A DNA stretch of 64,000 nucleotides from positions 51,084 through 115,083 of the IMG/VR virus record IMGVR_UViG_3300032245_000795. One strand, 5' to 3'. Under the pieces are notes generated by a model that was given only the letters and a program-made list of their open reading frames with translations, ran no database searches and was not told the origin of the DNA. Numbering within the stretch: position 1 is the first letter of the stretch; each line of letters starts with the position of its first letter. Made by a program: the position numbers and the translations under genes. This document shows, in pieces, positions 37,833 through 45,642 of the stretch. This stretch comes from a virus.

Positions 37833-38050
37833 TGGAATCAACTAAAAGAACTTTGCTAAAGACAGCAAGTTGGGAAACTTTTCATCTTCTTGGTGTTGCT
37901 GGTATTATTTCTCTTGTAACATGGAGAATAACTGGAGAAGTAGATTATGAATATGCAAGTCTTGGGGCATTAGGATATATTGCTTGGGAGGCACTTGGAT
38001 ATTTCTTGCATGAAAGAGTTTGGGTTAGGTTTGGAAAGGGTATAAAGTAA
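37832..38050 (+). CDS. DUF2061-like membrane protein
   Basis: 72 aa: KRTLLKTASWETFHLLGVAGIISLVTWRITG, then YIAWEALGYFLHERVW. This is the DUF2061 pattern of two membrane helices. A paralogue is at 40576. Confidence 0.65.
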   Translation: MESTKRTLLKTASWETFHLLGVAGIISLVTWRITGEVDYEYASLGALGYIAWEALGYFLHERVWVRFGKGIK

Positions 38051-38160
38051 TGCGTATTAAAATTATTAAGTTTGTTGTAAAATCTTTAGGCTACGAGTGG
38101 TCTGGAGATGAACTCAAACTGCCAGTATGGTATGTAAAAGAAAAGAAAAAATCTAAATAA
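38050..38160 (+). CDS. Small basic protein
   Basis: 36 aa, start overlapping the previous stop (TAATG). Ends in a Lys-rich run. Function unknown. Confidence 0.45.
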   Translation: MRIKIIKFVVKSLGYEWSGDELKLPVWYVKEKKKSK

Positions 38161-38346
38161 ATGGCATTATACGAGTACGACTGCATGCCCTGTGGTAAAC
38201 GGTATATAAAAGAAAGATCAATTAAAGACAACGATCCAGGATATAATTGTGAAACTTGCAATCTACCGCTGGTTCGTGTATACTCTAATGTAGGAGCAGT
38301 ATTCAACGGTAGTGGATTCTATTCCACTGATAACAGAAAGAAGTAG
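38161..38346 (+). CDS. FmdB-type zinc-ribbon protein
   Basis: 61 aa. YEYDCMPCGKRY, CETCNLPL and the end VFNGSGFYSTDNRKK match the FmdB family (zinc ribbon of four Cys). Often a small regulator; role here unknown. Confidence 0.75.
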   Translation: MALYEYDCMPCGKRYIKERSIKDNDPGYNCETCNLPLVRVYSNVGAVFNGSGFYSTDNRKK

Positions 38347-38352
38347 TATAAT
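38347..38352 (+). promoter_or_regulatory. -10 promoter fused to stop codon, leaderless
   Basis: The FmdB stop TAG is followed at once by TATAAT (AAGTAGTATAAT), 7 bases before the ATG at 38360. Same 12-mer at 43557 and 47726. Confidence 0.55.
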
Positions 38353-38359
38353 GTTTACA

Positions 38360-38578
38360 ATGATTAAAGATGAAGTAAAGCAAGAATGGCAACTATCTCC
38401 AGCAGATAGATGCGACAGATGCAATGCTGAGGCTTTAGTAAAGGTCTCTGGTATTAGCGGAGAACTACTATTTTGTGGTCATCACTACAACGGAATTATG
38501 AATGATAAAGAAGGATACAAAAAGATTATGTCCTTTGCTTTGACAGTACTTGATGAGCGAGAGAAACTAATCAGTTAA
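38360..38578 (+). CDS. DUF7455-like actinobacterial zinc protein
   Basis: 72 aa. RCDRCNAEALVKV, then GELLFCGHHYNG: a Cys pair and a CxHH site, as in the DUF7455 family common in Actinobacteria and their phages. The ATG at 38360 is leaderless; an earlier ATG at 38351 lies inside the -10 box. Confidence 0.68.
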   Translation: MIKDEVKQEWQLSPADRCDRCNAEALVKVSGISGELLFCGHHYNGIMNDKEGYKKIMSFALTVLDEREKLIS

Positions 38579-38584
38579 AATAAT

Positions 38585-39169
38585 ATGCTAATAAATGAGA
38601 AGGAATACTCTCAAATTTTATTTGTTCACATACCAAAGACTGCTGGATCTTCAATCTCAAAGGTACTGAAAGATAATAATTTAGATAACTGGAATAGGGC
38701 ATGGCCAAGACATCATGATCCATATTCATATCTAAAAGATGTAAACAAAATTGATGGCAGTGTTTTTTCTTTTTCTGTTGTAAGAAATCCATACACAAGA
38801 ACATATAGTTGTTATAAGCAGTTCAATAAGGTTAATAAAACAGATATATCTTTTATAAAATATTTAGAAAATATTAAAGAAAACAATATATCTCCTATAA
38901 GTCCACTGCTTCATATACCACAGTCGTTCTATGTTATGGAAAATAATGTTGTTCAAGTTGACAGACTTTATAAGTTTGAAAATCTAAAGGAACTGGAAGA
39001 CGAACTTGGATGGACTCTTGGTTTTTATAACGTAGGAAACTATGTGGTAGAATCATATATGGAAGATTATACAGAGTATGCAGTAGTTATGACTCAGGAC
39101 CTCTATAGTTCTGATTTTATAAACTTTGGATACTCTAAAGATTTTAATGAAACCCTGGAGAAAAAATGA
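38585..39169 (+). CDS. Sulfotransferase-family protein
   Basis: 194 aa. The PAPS 5'-phosphosulfate loop is HIPKTAGSS at residues 15-23 and the 3'-phosphate region is VVRNPYTRTYSCY near 65. It would transfer sulfate to a glycan or small molecule. It is first in a chain of overlapping genes (sulfotransferase, hydroxylase, APS-kinase fusion), so donor synthesis may be linked. Short for the family, so the acceptor domain is small. Confidence 0.75.
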   Translation: MLINEKEYSQILFVHIPKTAGSSISKVLKDNNLDNWNRAWPRHHDPYSYLKDVNKIDGSVFSFSVVRNPYTRTYSCYKQFNKVNKTDISFIKYLENIKENNISPISPLLHIPQSFYVMENNVVQVDRLYKFENLKELEDELGWTLGFYNVGNYVVESYMEDYTEYAVVMTQDLYSSDFINFGYSKDFNETLEKK

Positions 39170-39729
39170 AAAAGATATTAGAAGACTTTAACTTTAAGCA
39201 TCATGTCAATTATGAGGTTGAGTCAATTAAAAATTATATAGATAGTTTTTCTGAAGAATGGTTTCTTAACACATCAAGACAAGATAATCACTATGTTCAT
39301 AAAGATACAAACTCATACTTTGTTTATACTGCAGATCTTAGATGGAAAGAGGGAGATATTTTTTCTACTCAAAAAACATCTAATGACAGCGCCTTGCTTG
39401 AACTTCTTGAGCCAATAATCTCAGACCTTGAAAAGATACATGATGGTGTTAGAGGCATGGTGCTTTTAATTAAGTTGAAGGCAGGTCAAGATATAGCGCC
39501 ACATCACGACTCAGGAGATTACCTAATGCTGTCAAGAAGAAACCATATACCAATAGTTACATCTGATGATGTATTTTTTGGTGTAGGAGATGAAAAGATT
39601 AAAATGAAGACTGGAGAATGTTGGGAAATCAATAACTCAAGAACTCATTTTGTAAACAATGGTAGTAAAATAGACAGGGTACATCTATTGATTGATATTG
39701 TGCCAAACACAGAGATAGGTAAAAAATGA
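39166..39729 (+). CDS. Aspartyl/asparaginyl hydroxylase-like Fe/2OG oxygenase
   Basis: 187 aa. Iron ligands H-x-D in APHHDSGDYL (near 112) and His in RTHFVNNGS (near 160), followed by DRVHLLIDIV with the 2-oxoglutarate Arg. It resembles the Asp/Asn beta-hydroxylase (PF05118) pattern. It overlaps both neighbours by 4 bases. Substrate unknown; a partner in the sulfotransferase cassette. Confidence 0.72.
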   Translation: MKKILEDFNFKHHVNYEVESIKNYIDSFSEEWFLNTSRQDNHYVHKDTNSYFVYTADLRWKEGDIFSTQKTSNDSALLELLEPIISDLEKIHDGVRGMVLLIKLKAGQDIAPHHDSGDYLMLSRRNHIPIVTSDDVFFGVGDEKIKMKTGECWEINNSRTHFVNNGSKIDRVHLLIDIVPNTEIGKK

Positions 39730-40487
39730 TTATTCAAATTATAGGTCTTCCAGGTTCAGGAAAGACAGAGTTGGCCAAGGCACTTAAAGAAAGAATTAAT
39801 GCTATTCATCTCAATGCAGATGAGGTTCGCTCAACAGTAAATTCAGACTTAGGATTTGCACCAGAAGATAGGCTTGAACAGGCTCGCCGCATGGGGGAGA
39901 TGGCAAGACTAATTGCTAAGCAAGGTATTGCTCCAGTAATAGTAGACTTTGTATGTCCTACTGATCTAACTCGTGCAGCATTTGGCAAATCAGATATCTT
40001 GGTATTCATGGACACAATTGCTGAAGGTCGCTTTGAAGACACAAACAAAATGTTTGAGCGCCCAACAGAGTTTGATGTGTCTTTTATTAGTCACAACTTA
40101 GATGCAGAAGCAAAAGCATCTCACATAATTCAAAAGTTTAACTTACATGATTGGTCTGCACCTACAACTCTAATGCTGGGCAGATACCAGCCATGGCATG
40201 AAGGCCACCACGCCCTTTATAAGGAGGCAGGAAAGAGAACTGACCAAGTACTTCTTGGAGTCCGCAATACCTATAACACAAGCGAGAAAGATCCACTTAA
40301 GTTTGATCAGGTAAAAGAGTATATTGGCAAAGATGAATTTATGGATGGCGCATTAGTATTAAGACTACCTAACATTACTAACATTGTATATGGCAGAGAT
40401 GTAGGATATAAGATTGAGCAAGTAGACTTAGGTGCAGATATTCATGCTATTTCTGCTACGCAAAAGCGTAAAGATATGGGAATCTAA
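39726..40487 (+). CDS. APS-kinase-like / nucleotidyltransferase fusion
   Basis: 253 aa. The N-terminal half has P-loop GLPGSGKT at 7-14, NADEVRSTVNSDLGFAPEDR and RRMGEMARLIAKQGI, the APS-kinase signature. The C-terminal half has GRYQPWHEGHHALYKEA (HxGH type) and ISATQKRK, like NadM/cytidylyltransferases. Activities would be PAPS formation and/or adenylyl transfer. Next to sulfotransferase genes, PAPS supply is plausible; the second half could work in NAD or coenzyme metabolism. Confidence 0.78.
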   Translation: MIIQIIGLPGSGKTELAKALKERINAIHLNADEVRSTVNSDLGFAPEDRLEQARRMGEMARLIAKQGIAPVIVDFVCPTDLTRAAFGKSDILVFMDTIAEGRFEDTNKMFERPTEFDVSFISHNLDAEAKASHIIQKFNLHDWSAPTTLMLGRYQPWHEGHHALYKEAGKRTDQVLLGVRNTYNTSEKDPLKFDQVKEYIGKDEFMDGALVLRLPNITNIVYGRDVGYKIEQVDLGADIHAISATQKRKDMGI

Positions 40488-40595
40488 ATGTTAGAAAATG
40501 TTATTGCAATTGTTGTTTCGCTTATGGTCGCTGCTATTACTGTCTACTTTGTTGACAAAAAGTGGGGTGGATCTGATGACAGTAACCAAGGCTAG
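40488..40595 (+). CDS. Small membrane protein
   Basis: 35 aa, one hydrophobic helix (VIAIVVSLMVAAITVYFV) and a polar end. Its ATG directly follows the previous stop and it overlaps the next gene by 20 bases. Confidence 0.45.
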   Translation: MLENVIAIVVSLMVAAITVYFVDKKWGGSDDSNQG

Positions 40596-40779
40596 ATCTT
40601 TTACTAAGGCATTAAGTTATCGCATATGGGGAACACTATCTTCGTTTGTTGTTGCTTATGTAATTACTGGAGATGCAACACTTTCAGGAGCAATTGCCTT
40701 TTGGGAAACGGTAGTTAAAGTATTTATCTACTACGCACATGAGCGTGGTTGGAACTATATTCAGTGGGGAAGAAAATAA
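40576..40779 (+). CDS. DUF2061-like membrane protein
   Basis: 67 aa. ARSFTKALSYRIWGTLSSFVVAYVITGDATLSGAI, then WETVVKVFIYYAHERGWNYI. Closer to canonical DUF2061 than the copy at 37832. The stop overlaps the halogenase start. Confidence 0.75.
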   Translation: MTVTKARSFTKALSYRIWGTLSSFVVAYVITGDATLSGAIAFWETVVKVFIYYAHERGWNYIQWGRK

Positions 40780-42302
40780 TGAATAAGGACATAGTAGTTG
40801 TTGGTGGTGGAAGTGCTGGATGGCTGACTGCTTTAGCAGCAAAGCACAAGTATCCCAACCTTAATGTCATTGTTATAGAGTCAAAAGATATTGGAATCCT
40901 TGGCGCTGGAGAAGGATCAACCCCATACTTACCTGCATTTTTAGACAGCATAAACATAAGTCTAGAAGATTTAGTTAAAAATTGCGACGCAACTATAAAG
41001 AATGGTATTAAGTTTACTAATTGGAACAATGACAATGATTTTTACTATCATGGTTTTGGTGCTACAGACCTACCACTTGGAACAGAGGCTTTATCATCAA
41101 GATTTTTATCTGTAAGCCCAATGTTAGTATCAAGTCTTGTACTTAATAATGGCATAAGAGAAGTAGACTTTACGGAAAATTTATCAGAAAATAGCAAGGT
41201 TCCTTTTGTTCTTGAAAAAAACAAGGTTGGCAATGTAGTTTCAGACTATAAAAAATTAGCGCAGATATCTATTCATTTTAATGCTACAAAACTTGCAGTA
41301 AGGTTTAAAGAGATAGGCTTAGAAAGAGGTATTCAGGTTTTTGAAAATACAATAACTGAAGTATCCTTGGATGAAGATAATAACGTTAAAAGTCTGCAGT
41401 TGGATAATAATAAAACTATCCTATCTGATTTTGTTTTTGATTGCAGCGGATTCCATAGGCTTATTATAGGCAAAACACTTAATGGCAAGTGGAAAAGTTA
41501 TAAAGATCATCTTCCAGTAGACTCAGCCATTCCATTTTTTCTTGATATGACAGACAAAATTCCATCATACACAGAAGCAATTGCAATGAAGTATGGATGG
41601 ATATGGAAAATTCCACTACAGACAAGATTTGGATGCGGTTATGTCTATGATTCTTCTCTTATATCAGAAGCAGAAGCGATCAAAGAGTTAGAAGATTTCT
41701 TAGGTTTTGTTCCTCATTATCCAAGAAAAGATAAGGGCGGATTTAGTTTCAGCCCAGGAGCATTTGAAAGTCCATGGCAAAACAATGTTGTTGCAGTGGG
41801 ACTAGCAGCAAACTTTGTAGAGCCATTAGAGGCAACATCTCTTTGGGTTACAATGGTAGAACTGACTGAGATATTTAATAGTCCAGACTTCTTGCTAAAT
41901 AATTCTCAAGAAATTCGAGATGAGTTTAATAAGATTGTTATTAGTATGAACGATGACATTCTTAGTTTTATTTATTTCCATTACATGTCCTTAAGAAAAG
42001 ATACTGAGTTTTGGAAGAAGTTTTCTTATGAAAATGCTCCAGATAATTTAAAAAAGAAAATAAATATTTGGCAAAAAAGACTTCCTGGAAAGCAAGATAA
42101 TAGCAATCATTGGAATTCAAAGAGTTGGTTTTTGGTTGGGTCTGCACAAGAAACAATAAATAAGTCTATTGCAAAGGGTTACACAGATCTTTCAGAAGAG
42201 TATAGAAAAGCAATTGATACGTACGATTACTATAAAACATACAGAGAGTACAAGGTATCAGAATGTGTAGATCATAGACAATTTTTGGAGGGACTAAAAT
42301 GA
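40779..42302 (+). CDS. Flavin-dependent halogenase, tryptophan-halogenase family
   Basis: 507 aa, start at 40779 behind GGGGAAGA. FAD motif VVGGGSAGW at residues 7-15, halogenase motif W274-x-W276-x-I278-P279, K74 in CDATIKNGIKFTNW in the place of PrnA K79, and VEPLEAT near 347-353 in the place of the PrnA Glu motif. The active site therefore looks intact. It would use FADH2, O2 and halide to halogenate an electron-rich ring or peptide residue. A flavin reductase was not found and may be supplied by the host. It overlaps the next gene. Confidence 0.88.
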   Translation: MNKDIVVVGGGSAGWLTALAAKHKYPNLNVIVIESKDIGILGAGEGSTPYLPAFLDSINISLEDLVKNCDATIKNGIKFTNWNNDNDFYYHGFGATDLPLGTEALSSRFLSVSPMLVSSLVLNNGIREVDFTENLSENSKVPFVLEKNKVGNVVSDYKKLAQISIHFNATKLAVRFKEIGLERGIQVFENTITEVSLDEDNNVKSLQLDNNKTILSDFVFDCSGFHRLIIGKTLNGKWKSYKDHLPVDSAIPFFLDMTDKIPSYTEAIAMKYGWIWKIPLQTRFGCGYVYDSSLISEAEAIKELEDFLGFVPHYPRKDKGGFSFSPGAFESPWQNNVVAVGLAANFVEPLEATSLWVTMVELTEIFNSPDFLLNNSQEIRDEFNKIVISMNDDILSFIYFHYMSLRKDTEFWKKFSYENAPDNLKKKINIWQKRLPGKQDNSNHWNSKSWFLVGSAQETINKSIAKGYTDLSEEYRKAIDTYDYYKTYREYKVSECVDHRQFLEGLK

Positions 42303-42583
42303 AATTTAGAACAGAGTGGATTAATGCTCTAAAGACAATGAGGCATAAGTCTTATTGGGACCTACCAAATACTGTAGAGTTCTTTGCTTTTATGACCAAG
42401 GCAGCAATTATTGTCCCAGGTCTTATTTTTGGTGTACAGTTTTGGTGGCTATACATCTTTGCACTAATAACCAGTTTATCTTTAATCTGGTCGTCAACAG
42501 TTAAAACATTACCAACAATTATTTGGTTTAATATAATCTGGTCAATTCTTGCAGCAACTGCTATAATTAAGTATTGGGTCTAA
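42299..42583 (+). CDS. Membrane protein, 2-3 helices
   Basis: 94 aa, overlapping the halogenase stop. Hydrophobic segments (AFMTKAAIIVPGLIFGVQFWW, YIFALITSLSLIW, IIWFNIIWSILAATAI) and a polar N-terminus. Function unknown. Confidence 0.55.
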   Translation: MKFRTEWINALKTMRHKSYWDLPNTVEFFAFMTKAAIIVPGLIFGVQFWWLYIFALITSLSLIWSSTVKTLPTIIWFNIIWSILAATAIIKYWV

Positions 42584-42593
42584 GGGGGCACAA

Positions 42594-43001
42594 ATGTTTG
42601 AATATTATGTAAAAAAAGTAACAAAGGTAGTTGATGGAGATACCATTGATGTTGATATTGATTTAGGGTTTGACATTTCTTTTAGTTCAAGAGTCAGACT
42701 TGCTGGTATTGATACACCTGAGTCTCGTACAGCAGACAAGGCTGAAAAGGCTTTAGGACTAGAAGCAAAGGCTTATTTGAAGGCTGCTATTGACAGTGCT
42801 AAGTCTGTAGTAATTAAGACAGAGAAGATGGACTCTTCAGAAAAATATGGTCGTATTCTTGGTTGGGTTTATCTTGATGGAGATACCGTTTCTATTAATG
42901 ATAAGATGATCAATGATGGACATGCCTGGGGATACATGGGAGAAACAAAGGTCAAAGATTTTGACGCTTTGAAGAAGGCCAGAGCAAAGTCAGGTAAATA
43001 G
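42594..43001 (+). CDS. Thermonuclease (staphylococcal nuclease family)
   Basis: 135 aa, AAGGGGG ribosome site. D21, R35, D40, E43 and R87 fall on the same numbers as the SNase calcium and catalytic residues (RLAGIDTPES, EKYGRILGWVY). No signal peptide, so it would degrade DNA or RNA in the cell, perhaps host DNA. Confidence 0.85.
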   Translation: MFEYYVKKVTKVVDGDTIDVDIDLGFDISFSSRVRLAGIDTPESRTADKAEKALGLEAKAYLKAAIDSAKSVVIKTEKMDSSEKYGRILGWVYLDGDTVSINDKMINDGHAWGYMGETKVKDFDALKKARAKSGK

Positions 43002-43002
43002 A

Positions 43003-43227
43003 ATGGGGCTTAAAGAAGAAGCCATGCTTGAGCACCTGATGCTTCAGGGTGCTGTTGAATTTCAAGGTATAGATGAAGCAACTGGCGAGATGATGTATAC
43101 CATCACTGATAAGATGAAAGAAGTTAGTCCAGATATATATGAAGAACTAAAAGATCAGTATGAGCACCATATGTTTCAACTAATTGAGCAAGGTCCTACA
43201 AGAATGACATGGAGAATTCGTGGATGA
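43003..43227 (+). CDS. Unknown protein, paralogue A
   Basis: 74 aa. MLEHLMLQGAVEFQGIDEATGEMMYTITDKMKEVSP. Closely patterned on the next gene, so a tandem duplication. Acidic, alpha/beta, function unknown. Confidence 0.6.
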   Translation: MGLKEEAMLEHLMLQGAVEFQGIDEATGEMMYTITDKMKEVSPDIYEELKDQYEHHMFQLIEQGPTRMTWRIRG

Positions 43228-43562
43228 ACTTCAAAGATGAGGATGACGCAATAGATCAACTAATTCTTTCTGGTGCCCTTGAGGTTGCTGGAATAGACAT
43301 GAATACAGGAGAGCCTATTTATAATTTTACAGAAAAATTAATAGAGGTAAGTCCAGAGTTACATAAAGAAGTTTCTTTGTATTTTTCTCGTGAAACCATG
43401 TCTTTATGGAGTCATGGGTTTTTGGACATGGATGTGACTGAAAAAAATCCTATAGTAACACTAACACCAAAGGCCTTAGATGATGCTGAAGTATCTAAAC
43501 TAAGCAAAGAGTCTCAGGCTACGCTGAGCGAAATAATAAGAGTTATTCTTTCAGATAAGTAG
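43224..43562 (+). CDS. Unknown protein, paralogue B
   Basis: 112 aa, ATGA overlap with paralogue A. AIDQLILSGALEVAGIDMNTGEPIYNFTEKLIEVSP is the duplicate segment; the C-terminal half is different. Function unknown. Confidence 0.6.
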   Translation: MNFKDEDDAIDQLILSGALEVAGIDMNTGEPIYNFTEKLIEVSPELHKEVSLYFSRETMSLWSHGFLDMDVTEKNPIVTLTPKALDDAEVSKLSKESQATLSEIIRVILSDK

Positions 43563-43568
43563 TATAAT
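43563..43568 (+). promoter_or_regulatory. -10 promoter fused to stop codon
   Basis: TAG stop then TATAAT (AAGTAGTATAAT). The short leader has GGAGA before the ATG at 43583. Confidence 0.55.
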
Positions 43569-43582
43569 TGGTTTGGAGAAAT

Positions 43583-44005
43583 ATGGAATACTTTTTGGGG
43601 TCTGCTATAACAATGATTGCCATGTTCATTACGACAAGGCTAATATTGCCACGCAAACTAAATGCTAAAGTAAATAATTTTAGATACAGCCAAAGCCATA
43701 TTCATACATTAATTATGCCACTCATTCCAGATATCAAAAGTTATAAGAAAAAAATGATTACTCAGTCCAGCAAACATGATGAAAGAGTAAATATAAAAGT
43801 TGTAATATTTGACAATAAAGCATACTTTGTTAAAGATGGTAGTTTTTATTCCGCTGATATGGACGGAAACTTTATTGATAGACAGACGGCAACTGTAGTT
43901 GACACGATAGGTATGGATAAGGTACAATTAGATAAGATGCTGTTTATAATGGATCAACTTAGGGATGGGAAGAAAAATGATAGTGGGGATTCAAGGAACC
44001 AGTAG
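43583..44005 (+). CDS. Membrane-anchored unknown protein
   Basis: 140 aa. N-terminal hydrophobic helix (FLGSAITMIAMFITTRLIL), then a basic cytoplasmic domain with beta strands (VNIKVVIFDNKAYFVKDGSF). Confidence 0.5.
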   Translation: MEYFLGSAITMIAMFITTRLILPRKLNAKVNNFRYSQSHIHTLIMPLIPDIKSYKKKMITQSSKHDERVNIKVVIFDNKAYFVKDGSFYSADMDGNFIDRQTATVVDTIGMDKVQLDKMLFIMDQLRDGKKNDSGDSRNQ

Positions 44006-44327
44006 TTTTGATGACTACCATGTCTTCCTTAGAGCAATGGCAGTTACTATGTCTTCTTTAAAGGAAGATGATCCATACCTTTATATATATTCTGCAGGAC
44101 CTGCAAATATTAATCTTATGGCTATGGAGTTTACAAACTTGTCTGAGCGTGGCTTAAAGGCTCGTGGAAAAAGTATTAAGTATAAGCCTGTTCCTCCTTC
44201 ATGGATAGCAGAAAACATTTCAGATGTAAACTACTTTGCTTTTTTAAGTAAAGAAAAAGAGCAGGTCTCAAAACTTGTCGATGAAGCAAAAAACAACAAT
44301 GTCGAATACGGCATTTTCAGATACTAA
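43977..44327 (+). CDS. SLOG-like Rossmann-type protein
   Basis: 116 aa. The start VGIQGTSSFDDYHVFLRAM and the later YIYSAGPANINLMA resemble the nucleotide-binding SLOG/DprA-like fold. It overlaps the previous gene by 29 bases. Possible nucleotide-sensing or DNA-uptake-like role, uncertain. Confidence 0.5.
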   Translation: MIVGIQGTSSFDDYHVFLRAMAVTMSSLKEDDPYLYIYSAGPANINLMAMEFTNLSERGLKARGKSIKYKPVPPSWIAENISDVNYFAFLSKEKEQVSKLVDEAKNNNVEYGIFRY

Positions 44328-44340
44328 CAAAGGAATAAAA

Positions 44341-44550
44341 ATGCAAATTAAATCATTAGAACAGATGGAAAAGATTGTTAATTCAAACAAGTCTTTGGTA
44401 TGGGATGGATGGACAGTGGTAAATACTTATCCCTCTGAGAAGGGTAGAACAGCACCACAAGGTGCATTCGTAGATGGTAAGTGGCACCTACAGCGTCGTT
44501 TTGTACCTTCTAAGAATGGATGGGACATACCAGACAAGTTTGTAGGTTAG
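44341..44550 (+). CDS. Small unknown protein
   Basis: 69 aa. WDGWTVVNTYPSEKGRTAPQGAFVDGKWHLQRRF, beta-rich and aromatic. The start follows AAGGAATAAAA. Confidence 0.5.
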   Translation: MQIKSLEQMEKIVNSNKSLVWDGWTVVNTYPSEKGRTAPQGAFVDGKWHLQRRFVPSKNGWDIPDKFVG

Positions 44551-44551
44551 T

Positions 44552-44836
44552 ATGCCTAAACATGAATGGAAAGATGATGCTTTGTGTTTGGACTATGATA
44601 CAAATTTATTCTTTGAAAAGTATGAAGATGATGAATTATTAAGGCCAGCAATAGATAAACTATGTTCTATGTGTCCAGTATCAAAGATGTGTTTTGCTGT
44701 TGGTGTTTCTCAAAAAGAATGGGGAGTTTGGGGTGGTGTTTATCTTGAAGCGGGTCAACTATCTAAAGAATTTTCTAAGCATAAGTCTAAATCAGACTGG
44801 GCAAATACATGGCAAAGACTGACAACGGAGCAATAA
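44552..44836 (+). CDS. whiB: WhiB-family iron-sulfur regulator
   Basis: 94 aa. Cys12, Cys38, Cys41 and Cys47 give the WhiB 4Fe-4S ligand pattern (CSMCPVSKMC), followed by the GVWGGVYLEAG turn. WhiB proteins bind sigma A and alter promoter choice and redox responses; this family is specific to Actinobacteria and their phages. The C-terminal tail is rich in Lys/Ser. It may retune host sigma-factor promoters. Confidence 0.9.
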   Translation: MPKHEWKDDALCLDYDTNLFFEKYEDDELLRPAIDKLCSMCPVSKMCFAVGVSQKEWGVWGGVYLEAGQLSKEFSKHKSKSDWANTWQRLTTEQ

Positions 44837-44837
44837 A

Positions 44838-45074
44838 GTGTATACAGATTCAATGAGAAAAGCGTTTCATTCACTTAGAGGGCCAAAAGGTTTTTATCTT
44901 CAAGTAATTGATCATGACAATTTTTTAACAATAAAAGCAAGTGAAAAACAGTTTATGAGTTTGTCTGGAGAAGACAGAAAACAGGCGGTAGAGTACATGA
45001 TCCGTGTAAAAAAAGCATTAGAAGATAATGGTGCCATTGTTTTGTTAGTAAGAGAAGGAGGAAAAGAACAATGA
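44838..45074 (+). CDS. Small unknown protein
   Basis: 78 aa with a GTG start. Helical, basic, no motif. Overlaps the next gene by 4 bases. Confidence 0.5.
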   Translation: MYTDSMRKAFHSLRGPKGFYLQVIDHDNFLTIKASEKQFMSLSGEDRKQAVEYMIRVKKALEDNGAIVLLVREGGKEQ

Positions 45075-45496
45075 TCGAATTTACTGCATTTACAGTTTTT
45101 ATATTTTTATTTTTTATTTTAATAATTAATAATATTAGGGTTAGCCTTAAACTTTCTTCTGCATATCAAAAATTAATTCAAGCCCACATAGATAACACTA
45201 TCTTGGCAGAAAAACTTTTTGAAACATCTGCACAAATAATAGTAAAAAAAGAAACAGATTCAGACGCTTTCTTAAAATTTGTTTCAGATTCTCGTGACTG
45301 GGCATATCAGTACATTGATGAGGTTCAAGAAGGTATAAACAAGTTTATTACTGATATTGAAGCAGAAATTGCATACTTTGATGAATATGGAGAGGTTGGT
45401 TCTGCATACCCTCATTATCACTCTATGAAGAAAATTTCAAAGGCATACAAAGAACTAAAGAAATTGCTACCAGAAGACTATGATAAAATAGAGTAA
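45071..45496 (+). CDS. Membrane-anchored coiled-coil protein
   Basis: 141 aa. One N-terminal membrane helix (TAFTVFIFLFFILIINNI), then charged helices in the cytoplasm or periplasm. Confidence 0.55.
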   Translation: MIEFTAFTVFIFLFFILIINNIRVSLKLSSAYQKLIQAHIDNTILAEKLFETSAQIIVKKETDSDAFLKFVSDSRDWAYQYIDEVQEGINKFITDIEAEIAYFDEYGEVGSAYPHYHSMKKISKAYKELKKLLPEDYDKIE

Positions 45497-45642
45497 TGAT
45501 CGTACTTAAATCAACTAAAAATCTTAACATGTTTATATGTGAAGAAGAGTTATGTCAGGATGAAAGTACAAGAGTTTGGGCAAGTTCTGAAAGTAGAATC
45601 GTAGAACTTTGTGACCTACATTACGGTAAGGCAAAGGAATGA
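45496..45642 (+). CDS. Small Cys-rich protein
   Basis: 48 aa. CEEELC near 15-20 and LCDLHYG near 39-44 suggest a zinc site like the DUF7455-type protein. Start and end overlap both neighbours (TAATG, ATGA). Confidence 0.5.
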   Translation: MIVLKSTKNLNMFICEEELCQDESTRVWASSESRIVELCDLHYGKAKE

